NCBI GenBank assembly: GCA_963922205.1
Contig: CAWUHX010000035.1
Span: 1,426,001-1,490,000 of the forward strand
DNA length: 64,000 nt
Source: Romanomermis culicivorax
Taxonomy: Eukaryota > Nematoda > Enoplea > Mermithida > Mermithidae
Direction of reading: 5' to 3'
This document shows, piece by piece, positions 21,001 through 33,000 of this stretch. The position numbers were made by a program, and so were the translations under genes. Every line of letters begins with the position of its first letter. Positions within the stretch are counted from its first letter, which is position 1. Below the pieces are notes generated by a model that had not been told where the DNA came from, did no database searches, and saw nothing but the letters and a program-made list of their open reading frames with translations.

Positions 21001-24000
21001 CTAAAAAGATATGGCAGGATCCACGGACCTGGTTTCCTCCACCGATTGTGACGCACTTTAGCGCCCGTCTCAACTTGGCGCCCATCTTAACTTGGCGTCC
21101 GTCTTAACTTGGCGTCCGTATTACCTTGGCGCCTTGTCTTACTTTGGCGCCCAAGCAGTGTCTTGACTTGGCGCCCGTCTTACCTTGGCGCCCGGCTTAC
21201 TTTGGCGTCCGTATGTTGACCTTGCGCCCATCTCACTATTTTTCCTGATTTTTCTTTATCTTTTGTTTTGCTCTTATATCCTTTTTCTTTCATTCTTTTT
21301 TTACATTTTTCTTTAACAAGACTGCCTTTTTTGAGTAACATTCTCGTACATCACTCCGTAATATACGAGTAATATGATTTCCGTGTCGAAGTTTCGTTGC
21401 GTGGAAAAATTTAAAAGAAAAAAAATAAAAACGCATTAATACGTACCAAAGAAGGCCAACCTTCATTTAAATAATTTCGAAAAACTCTATAAATAGCTCA
21501 ATGAGTAGAGCGGCCACCCTGCAACAGTGTGAAAGGCCAAGACAACGAGAAGCCCGATACGTCCAGGTTGATGCAAATATGTCCCGTGCAAAAGTTAATT
21601 TTATTCAACGCAGGGCTGCTGCAGGAAATGCCGAAAATTTTGCTGTATTGTTGTTAGAAATTGAGCCATATATGCGCCACGTTAGGTACCTGTTAGGTCA
21701 GTAACCAACCAAATTGGTGGGTTCATTATAATGATGATTGATAAATAAACAGGAAAAAATTGTCTAGTGGATTGACTTTGAAGAGCATCTTCTAGGAGGT
21801 TAAAAAACCAACAAACAAAACCAGACGCCGAACGGGCGCCAAATTAAGACGGGCGCCAAGTTAAGATGGACGCCAAGTTAATACATGTTGAAAAGGATTA
21901 GGCAAATCAATGGGCGCCAAGTTAAGATAGGCGCCAAGGTAAGACGGGCGCCAAGTTTAGACAAATATCTCATGTTGGCGCCTATAACATTGGGCGCCAA
22001 GTTAAGATGGACGCCAAAGTAAGAAGGGCGCCAAGTTAAGACGGACGCCAAAGTAGGACTGTACCTCCTCCACCACTCGAGTCCTGTCATTAAAGCTTTC
22101 GGAACCATATATCACGCGGCTAATAATTTGACGTGCTCAAATTTCTACTGTAACACCAACATTATATTGGTAAAATTATGTATATTCTCATCTCACTGCC
22201 GACCGAGTGGCAACAGCGAAGGTTGGACGCATTGCCCTCTACAAGGCATTGTGTGGTACCTCATGTCTCTGAAATTTTACCGATGAAATTCGGCCCCACG
22301 CACACCTGAAATATATTTAGATTTTGGGCCCAACAGTTTTTGAGACCCCAATAAGTGTTGTCTATTTTTACATGTTATTTCAAATTTGCAGAAATCCAGT
22401 TGATTTTAAGGCCCTAGTTCGTATACTCATACCGCTATTTTCGATTGGGGGTCAAAAGCGCGGTTACTTCAAAAGCGCAGCCAGTTGTTTCAATAGCGCA
22501 GGAGCATCAAAAGCGCAGCCAAAAGTTTCTAAAGCGCAGTTAGTTATTTCAAAAGCACAGTCAAATGTTTCGTTAGCATAAACGTTGCTTCGGAACTTGC
22601 TAATTGCAGATATAATGCTTAATTTTGCTTTTCAGCGACATGTGTATGTATAATTTGCAGCTTTATAGTTCTGTCATCAAAGTCGATTTCAAATTTGTAA
22701 AGTTGATTCGAATTTAAAGGATTTGCATACGAAAGAATCTTGGTTTTCAGAGAATGATTTAACACGTAGCTCGCTCCACCGAAATTCATTGGAATGGTAC
22801 AATTCGGAGCAAATTGACAAGAACGATTTTACAAACGATGGAACAACAGTCGAAAATGTGAACTTAGCACCATGTTACAAGTTGCCTATTTTTGGAAACA
22901 CTCAAAAAGAGACCAAAAAACGACGCTTTTTCTTAATAAGATGCATTTTTTAAGTATTATTGTCGTGTAGCATGCCCACTCAGTTTTCGAAAAATTTATA
23001 TCTATTTTTAGGTGAAATTTTGTCTGTAGCTAACTGTTGCCTGCGCTTTTGACCCTTTAAACTATTGTGGAATAGTTTATCACTGACTGCGCTTTTGAAC
23101 CCATTTGCATTGACTGCGCTTTTGAACATCTGGCTGCGCTTTTGAACCGACTTGACCCTTTAAACTATTGTGGAATAGTTTATCACTGACTGCGCTTTTG
23201 AACCCATTTGCATTGACTGCGCTTTTGAACATTTGGCTGCGCTTTTGAACCGACTGCGCTAATGATTCCTACCCCTCTTTTCAGGGTACTCAACATCTTT
23301 GGTACAGTTCACTTTGCGGTAGAATCATAATTTTCCTCAAATTATGGCACCTCCTATGTGCATGTGTGATGGTGACCTCCACAAAGCCTGCCAATCATAT
23401 GGCAGAAATGAGCTAGTCATATTAACCCCGTACTTTGGTCGGAAAAAACTGAAAAATGTCAATTTTTTGATGGAAAATGATCATTTTTGAACAACAGGTG
23501 GTCAATAATGTCAATTTTTCGGACCTCATGCCATAAATACATATTGCTATGATTTTGTGGACAAAAATTAATATTTTTTGGATCGATTTTCAGAATCTTT
23601 AGGCGGAAAAATCAAAATTTTTTCCCTCAATTATCTCCCCCAAAAAATGGGAAATCGGGTACCTCACTCATAAAAGAAAGGCGCGTGAATCCCCTCAGAC
23701 CTAGGAGTCCGTTACATGTATGCTTAGATAGGAGTGTTAACAACTTTGAGAGATCTAAGGAAAAAGGATCCTGTGATATGACCCAAATTGAACGATTGAC
23801 ATCCAATGATATTTAACTTGATGTTCGAAAAGAAATTTTTCACCCCAAAGTTACCCAAACGAATGTATCATGAGTGACGCTTATTTTACTTTCTGCGTGT
23901 AAAATTCAAGCGTAATGTAACGCTATTGTGAATTAACGTGTACTATACTCTGAATTCATGTATACGTTGTTTGCCGACGCTGAATTTTGATTTCAGAAAA

Positions 24001-27000
24001 GCGAAGATTGTTGGCATACATGCAATAAAACGACGAATGTCAATTCATCCGGTACGTATATTTTAATTTAGCTGATCAGAAAATTATTTCAGGTTCAATG
24101 TGATACGGTAGAAATTTTTTTAAATGCTGAACATCCCGCCACGAGTGTCTAATTTTTTATGTCAGTCAATTGCTATATTTTCTTTAATCCTCAGATTTTG
24201 TAAATCGTATCTCAAATAGCATCGAGTTTCTTTTGATTAAATCATTTTTACCTGAGAGCAGGAAACTTGATTTTGAGAAAATTAATTTTTTGGTTCAAAT
24301 TCACTAATTCTTCCAGATTTCGCTTACGTTTGTTGAGCTTATTCAGTACACTAATTTTCAAGTAAATTTCCATCCCAGATCCATTATTCTATCTTAAAGT
24401 CTTGACCCAACAAATAGCAAACTTCAATGTTAGTTACGACACGTCGACCATTGAACCGGACCCGTGGAATGCTCATTTATCGTGGGACGGCGTGCAAGGG
24501 GCTGTTCTCTATCTCATACGTTATAGGGCTTCGGATTACGACGGAAAGTTTGGCCACGAGTCTCCTAAATCTAATCGCAGTTATCCATATGTGGTAAAGC
24601 AATAATTTGTACCATTATGATGATGTACAGCAAATAATGTTCCTGGCGACTTAGAAGTATGGAAAAATTGATTTTTTACGGACTATTGTTCGACGTCAAA
24701 CAGCTTTCGAAACTTGTTTTTCTTAGTCAAGCAAATTTAGTCATCGTACAAACTTATAATTTTATCCTCGCTCATCGGAGAAATAATACTTTTTTCAATG
24801 AGTACTGTGTATTCAAAAATGAGGCTACTTTTGTTTGCTGAGGCTACTCTTGTTTGCTGTATCTAATTTCAGAAACATTGGCATGTATTGCCAAATTTGA
24901 ACTGTAATTTAGTCTTTACATTTAAGATAACTAATCAGACCGACTACGTAATTCGCAAGAAACATTTATGTCCTCTCTATGAATTCAGTGTCGCGGCTTT
25001 CAATGAAGCTTATATCGGCTCATTCTCAGAAGTTCGTATCCTTCCCAGTAAGTCTGGTATCGTATTAGTAATTTAGAATCTAGAAAATATGACTTTCAAA
25101 AGTTGCCGCCTTAAAAGGCTCAGCCGTTTTATGAAACTGACTTTTCGTGCATTTAAGTTGTGAAGAAAATAAATTTCGATCACCACTCTCAACCCTGGTT
25201 TATGGGAAAATGGCATTAATGCGAAAAACTGTAAATTCTTTTACAATATGCTTATAGAACCCGTGCCAGTAATCGGGAACGCTAACGTTAGCGTTATCGA
25301 AAGCCGTTATTTGCGTCGCCGAGTTTATCAAAATCGCCACGGAAACATCGCGTCGAATAATACAGTACGCCTCACTATCGGTTATAGAATCCCGAATGGT
25401 TGGAGTTTAGAAGATTACGGAGTGCAAGCAATTTTTACGAAAACGCTGTTATTAGGCGACCAGAGTGGTATCAGCATTTGGGGTTTAGAAACACCATATC
25501 CTATTTTAGAAGTAAGTTTCAATATTGTGGATAAAAACTTATTAATGCTTAGATAGTTATAAAATGTGCTTAAAGGTTTTTTCTTCATCGCAGTGATCGT
25601 AAATCTTCATTTCTACATTGTTTACCTGCAGAAACTACATTTTTGTGCAAGCTTATCGGTTGTTCTTAATCTCAGAAGCTTAATCGCTTTTGTGTAAATT
25701 CGGTCTAAACGTAGAGATTTGCATCGAAACCTGAAACTGATATTTGTCTATCTATTACTATTATTATAGACCGATGTTCACAAACCACCAATGGTTTATT
25801 ATTATTTACCTGGCGAAGTTATCGATACCAGATTAAAGATTTTCACTATGGTATGTCGGTGCATCCGTTAAAACATAAAAAAGACATGACTTCTCGATCT
25901 CTCAGCTCTACATACGTGTGGGCAGGGATCGACCGGAACAGAGACAAGGTTGCCAGAATCGGGACAAACGCATACTAAAATTTAAGAATTTAAATACGTT
26001 AGTCTGGAACGTGCTAGGCATTGGCTGAGTCGACATTTTGGCGCTGGTCATTTCACCGCCCACGCAAACAGTGGGAAATGCAATCATGTGCACTGTAAAA
26101 GGGAACTCTGGAAATGTGCAATCAAAAGTTATATTTTTCACGGAAACATCATGCAATTAGGAACAAGCTACATAGTCAGAGTCAGTTTGATGATGGGGTT
26201 TAATTTTCCGACTTATTCCTCAACATTTCGCTGCTTGATAAGTCCGATCTCAGCATCCAAATCCAGAACAAACAGTATAGACCTCTTACATGCTCTACTA
26301 TCAGGTCAGAAGCAACTCTGAGCCCATATATATCTCTGATACGATGCTGATGTAGTCTTTCGATATCCACGTATTTTTCAAAAACACGTCAATTTGAACG
26401 AAAACTTCTTAAGGACTCTTCAGCCGACTAATATTTTAGCTAAATTTTCAGCTGTTATGGACTGTATGCCCCTGACCTAAAATTTCAGCAATCTTGAAAA
26501 ATCAAGAAAAAGACAATTCAAATCGAAATTGTCGTATCTCATATCAAGCGTAAGATCAGAAGATTTCAATTCATGTAAAAGGTTTGAAAAGACAAATCCT
26601 AGTATATTTGTCAATAACAATAGAATTTTTGGTCTATTCATGCTAAAAAATCTTCAATTTTTTCTGTCTGCCACTGCACATGGATTCTTGTCATATATAT
26701 TAACTAGGTCGGATAGCCAAAGGGGTAAATGATTTTTTTCCGAAATAGTTACACAATCGGTAATTTTGCTGAAATTTGCGAGTTTTTTTAAAACTATTTT
26801 CAAGATACAAGATAGGAATAAAACATCTATTTTCCTCTTCCTATATTATTGTATGGTTCTCGTAGCTTCCTGGCAGACATAAAACGGTTCCAAAATATTG
26901 GTGGGGCAGTAATCGGGTCCTAGGACTAGTCAATGGCAAAAAAAACGTCCTCCCTCGGGTGTAGGTGAGAGGGATATTTGAAGCAGCTGTAACTGAGTTT

Positions 27001-30000
27001 TTTAAATTTTCTCTCCACAAGCCAATTGGCTTCTAGGGTCAAAATTTTACAGACCAATCCGAATTTCAACCAACCAAAATGAAAAGTTTGTAAACGAAGG
27101 TGGTAGTAAAAAACAATGTTTTTCAACAAATTTATTCAAAACACTCTTAAAAATCCAAGTAGGAGCAGTGAGCACAGATAACAGATCATTCATTTTGAAT
27201 ACGCTCTCAATCACACACAGAATAATAAGGCTCAAATCTTAGATCGGTCATTATTCAGTCATTTCGTTTCTTTGCCAGACCACCCATTCTATATCGAGTC
27301 TTCGCCGTTCAATGTACTCAAAGCCCAATATACTTTGTCTAAGATACTTAAAGCTCTCATTGTTGTGTAATTATTATTTCATGCAATACGTCTCCTATAC
27401 ACAACTACAGCATCACAGAATAATATTTACTATTAAAACCACTATTAAAAGCCACTAAAAACGTCAAAAAGTTTGCGTTCCGTGCGGAAAACTCTTCACA
27501 AATTTTCCGCACAGCCCCCGAAAAAATCCGCACTGTGCGGAAGAAACCCTGATATACAGATGAATTCCGCGAAGCGGCGATATTTTTTTTAAATCGATGC
27601 GGAAAATAATTCCAAATTACATTAAAATTCCTAAATTTTCACATGCCACTTCGGCTTATACCGCTAAATTTTTAAGAGCTAATTGGAAATTTTAGGAGCC
27701 ACGGCTCCTAATTGCCCTAAAAAACCCTTGCTGGAACTTGAGTGGTGGGTATCCCCCACTCCCACTTTCTGCAAGCCAAGTTTTTGGATGTTGTGATTAG
27801 GAGAAATCGTAGCAGAGGTCCCCAAGGTCCAAAATTTAGGTAGGGGTAAAATCGTAAATTTTAAAGGTAGTACTTGAATTATGCTGCGTCATGCCGTGAC
27901 TTTTGTTTTTGCTCTCGACTTTTCTGCGGAGGGGGGTGGTGTACTACTTTCAACACAAAGCAACTCTCACTTACAACTTACAAACATGAATAATGCCCCT
28001 ACTTTACGCTTTTTACGGTCAAAGACCATTTACTATTTCAACTCCCTTTTTCCAACTCCCAATCATGCAACTAGAATGTACTAATTATACGCAGAGAATA
28101 GTAAAACTTTGAAGATTGTCAGGTCAACTGATTCCTGCACATTTCAAGAATCGGGCACAACATACTTTTGGAAACATTATTTGAACCAGCATCTTCAGGA
28201 GTATGAGCTTATACCATCACTGATAAGGGTTGTAACAGTGCTTCCAATTGAAAGTGTTGCTGTCGAATGTGGATCCCATTAGATTATGAACCACGAGCTT
28301 GAAGCTAGGTACCACTCCTGATCCGCGTCAACGGACCTCGCATGCCTCAACTCATAGCAGGAAAGTATGCCACAGCTTGGGTGGAGAAATATAACCATAT
28401 GCGCACAGAAGACCAAACGCAGAAGCGTGAAAAAGGAAAGGAGAGCATGAAGAGGAAGAATTTTAAGAACAAAATGTTTTTCTTCTCAAGGGGCGATTTT
28501 TTCATAAATTACATATACATAACTCATTATTTGATCTCCCAATTATATATATTATGATTTCGTACAAGTACTATATATTAATGTGCTGATATCCTTTCTT
28601 AAAAATCGCTATATGGCACAGAAGTTGCATATTTTACCATTATCATCTGCTCAGTAAATGTATCAAAAAGACCTGTGAATAACTCCTCTGAAGCACACAT
28701 TGTGCAATTTTCCTCGAATTACTATAACCTACTGAGGAGAGGATGAGATTTACCAAAATTTTTTGCTATAGCGAGCTGTTTTTATGGGGGTAGTAAATGA
28801 ATTTCCAAATCTAAGACCGGGGTAATACCCCCCCCCATGGGGTGCTCTGAATCGTAGTCTCCAACTTTTGTAGGGTCAATATTTAAAAGAAACATTCATA
28901 AATTCTACAATATTTCAAACTTACCCGTGAATGTTTGATGGATCAGAGAATTTACTATGCAGATAACAGAGCGTTTTCTAGAAATATCTGGACACTAGCT
29001 ATTTGTTCCCTATTTTTCAGCTCGATCGTCTAGTGTCCAAGTGCGGCACATCTTTTGAGCTCATCGATAGTTGTAATCGTTCCGTTGATTACAGCTTTTC
29101 GTGTTCAACCACGGTTGACGCCGTATGTTCTCAATCATTCGAACGTAAGTAATCCCACTTTATTAATAACAAAAGTCAATTTGTCAATCTAGTTTCACAA
29201 AAAATGTAGAGCGGTACAAAAAACAATAGATCGTATATAGACAGCTAGCTGTCCGATGAAAGAAGAATTTACATTATATCAGAAAACTGTAGATTTTACT
29301 GAAAATGTTAGTTTTCCCCAAGTATAGAAATAAATGATTACAGTTCAGAGATTAGAGGTTTACCGCTTAGTTCGTTTAATTTTCACTAATGCTGGTTGCT
29401 AAAGGCAGTGGATTGCTTAATCTTTTCAAGTAAAAGTATAAAATTGGCCCCCAAAAAGGCAGTTGTCTACTGTGAATGTACTGTAGGTGTGTGCATGATG
29501 TTTGGAAACGAAAAACTACGGCTGAGATAGAGCTATTTAATCGGCGTCTCTCCACTACCCCGGGAAATGTTTTTTATTCGAGATCATCGATGGGATCTCA
29601 ACATTTTTTGATTCGAATACACATGTTTTGAAGTTCTCAAGTTTTTCTCTTCTAGCGGTCAACTGCGGCTTAGCATACACAAATTATACGGTCGAAGATC
29701 CTCCTGGTTCCGGAAATATATCGCTTACCGTCATTACCAACCAAAGTAGCATCGAGAAAGACAGTCAAAAATCCCCATTACCATGTTATGCGTTGAGTAT
29801 TAGCGAGTATACGGGGACCAAATGGTCGATTCCTATGCAGCCCGACGCCGGAATCGTACTTTTAGACGTCAAAACTTACTGCACAGGGGATATGGTAATC
29901 TTTCTACTGTTTGGGTCAGTCAAAACTCAAAGAAGTTTTTCATTTCTGACTCAGGCCATCTGGCGCATAAGCCAAAATTTCACCAAGTCAAAAGTTCACA

Positions 30001-33000
30001 AGCCAAGGTGAATTACATAGGGTAGCCTGAATCGATTGATAAGTATAAGATATTACCAAACTTTAAGGCCCGTATGACAGAAGGTGGACTAGAATACTCG
30101 AGGGAGTAGTCTATTCCCAGGAGTAGCCACTCCCCGGAGTAAGCTAATCCACCGACTAGCTACTCCTCAGATTAGGCTACTCCATGAATTTTCTTTTTTG
30201 GCATTCCAGAAAGTGGAGTGGTGGCGGACTTCGTAACCCGTGGATTAAACAGTGGAGTAGTGGCAAAAAGACAAGAAAAAAGTTGTCACATTTTTCACAA
30301 TGGATTTCTGCTGTTCATCATGGGTTTATCGATTTTGTTACGTTTCTCTACAACACCACTTTATCGACCTTTTCTCTGCAAGGCCACCCTTTGTCAAATT
30401 TATCGGTTTTTTCTGCATTCATTGCATTGCTTTCTGCTAATCCACATAAGTTGAGACTTGTGAAATGAGCAACAAAAGACGAGGTGATAATTTTTCGGAG
30501 CTTGAAATTAATTTTCTAATCAAATACGTCAAAAGTCGAAAGAATGTTATCGAAAATAAAGGGACGGACAGTTCGGATAATAGGACAAAAAAGTCGGCAT
30601 GCCTCGGCATTGAGAAAGAATTCCGAGAAAATCCAGAATTTCGAATTGTTGAATTTGAAATTTTTGAATTTTCTAGTTCATTATGCAAATTTCTATTAAT
30701 TCACGTACTGTTGCTTTATTGAATCGATATCTTAGTTGGAAGTCAAAATTACTATACATTTCGAATTGATCTGATCTTCGAAAAAAACTCGTGAAATTTT
30801 GTTTGCATGTTCGTTTTCCTCGTCCGAATTTTCCCAAAAAAATTGATGAAATCAACAACTTCCATACTTATAGCACTATAAATCAGTCTTACTCCACCGA
30901 ATACACCTGGCCAGTGCAGGTTTAGAAAAGGACAAGAAAAAAAGATTTTTTAGTCCAGTGTTTGCTCTACTCTTCTTTCTGGCATACCGAAAAAAAGATG
31001 ATCCACTGACCACTCCGCCTTTTAATCCGTGAATTAGCCTACTTCGCTTTCTGGCATACCGATTTATTCTACTCTACTCATCTCTTTACTCCTCTTTGTG
31101 GAATGCCAACTGGAGATAATCCACGAAATAATCCACCGTTTACTCTGCGGAGTAGGCTACTCCACCTTATGGCATACAGGCCTAAGATAGTACCGCACTT
31201 GTTAATTTTCATCGGATGAATCTGTTTACAGCTTTTTCATCAGTCAGACAAGTTTAAAATTTCTGACATTTGATGTTTATAAAACACCGAAACTCGAAGA
31301 ATCTTTTTTTTGATACATGCTTGATTGGAATCATTCAAAGTGCACTGTGAGCCTGAGCAGGAATGTACGTATTATAAAACTTTTGTTGTTGTTTATGGTA
31401 CACAAAATGGTGCAACAATCATGTTTTTGAATGGGAAAGCCATGAAAATTGGCAGATCTCATTTAATTTTGGTGAAAATTCAATTCAAAGGCAATGCGGC
31501 ATTCGTACATCAGACTCAGATCTTTTTCTGATATCTTTGTCTATTGTTGTGTGAAATCAGGTGCGAAGCCCTGGGTAAGCCGAGGTTTCCTTTTACAAGT
31601 ACCTACATTAAAGTCGTCTGTGGTGCAAATTTCTCGCCGACAAAATTTCCAATAAATTTAAACAGACTATTTTGCAAGGATATTGGGAGTATTCTTTAAA
31701 TTTGTTAATCTGTAAAAAGGCATATCTTCTCGAACGGAAACTTCATATCATGGCAATCTTATAAAATTTCAATTAGATTTCCATGAAAGAGTATTGATAG
31801 CGTTGTCATCATCTCGTGATAGGAAAAATTCATCATCCTATTCTGAGCGAATTCTTATCGTCTCAAAGTAGCAAAAATTCCTGTATGATTCAATACAAGA
31901 GACGTGAATTTTAGTGTCAAAAAAAGACAACTTTCGTCATGTTCTTTATTAGCATTATCATTACGACTTGAACTATTTTCTCTTATCCGGCAAACCCATT
32001 GGAAACCCCACAACTACGGTTACTAGGAAATATTTTTCCAAGTTTACTATACTGTTACCTACAAGGAAATATTTTTCCTGTTTAGAACATTTAATTGATA
32101 AATAATAAATATTTAAATACACGGGACAGAGGACCAGAAAATACTCTGCCTTGTTGTTCCACAACTTTTGTCCTAGTCTACATGACTTTGATGAAAATTT
32201 TAATTGACAAAAAGCCACCAAATGAAAAAAAACTTTTATAGAACTATGTCATTTTAAGACAACTTTTAGGTTCATCTTTATCTATAGTAAGTGAAAAATT
32301 GTTTATACCTAAAAATCAGATATTTCAAACAATTTTATAAGCTAAATGTCACAGTGACATTCTGGCCGGTAACTGGAGGGGGGATGGGGAAATTCCCTCT
32401 TGAAACAGAATCGGAAAAAATTTTTTAGCTTACCGAGTTGCACATTGCAACCTGGCCTGTGCAAAAAACCCTGATGAGTGAGTAGTCTAAGTGTAAATTA
32501 TCTGTTTTGACGATCCATTTTCAAAGATTTCTTGAACTTAAAGTAGCTAAAAATCTATCTTTTCTGAAGCTTTACCCCAGACCCCCCCAGGAGGTGCCTA
32601 GGCGTGCCATTCTGAACGTCTCATCCCGACATTCGATAGATACGCGAGCTCACCAGGTCGAATTTCGTTTATGTCAAAAAATTTTGGAATTCCACCTCCT
32701 GAAAAAAATTACTGGGTACGTGCCGATAACATTCATTCCGCATGGAAATCAAACTTCGCGTAGTTACAGTAACCCAAAATCTGAAATTTTCATTGTCTTA
32801 GCACGGGATTGATGATATCTCAACCCTGGAACGGGAGGAAATTAATTTTCAGTTGAATTTTTATTGTGTTCTGGGGCCAGTTATAATATCTAAACATGCG
32901 GTTTAACTCGATCTCGGTCTTCACTTTTATCGTTAGCAAAAAAGATCTCCAACTCGATTCCAGCTAAACCTCAGGCTTATGTCCGAGCTCGTTCTTAATC

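Noticed and set aside
25906..26321. Possible extra ectodomain exon(s) in the intron after exon 7, with [15 protein letters not shown] resembling an FN3 strand
   Set aside because: The frame that follows the acceptor at 25905 ends at TGA (26026) and the FN3-like phrase lies in another frame without an acceptor. Exon 7 joins exon 8 (29021) in phase without it. Could be a decayed duplicate exon.
29822..30025. Second open frame across the exon 9 donor ([16 protein letters not shown]...)
   Set aside because: It is out of frame with the well-supported exon 9 and has no start or acceptor of its own.
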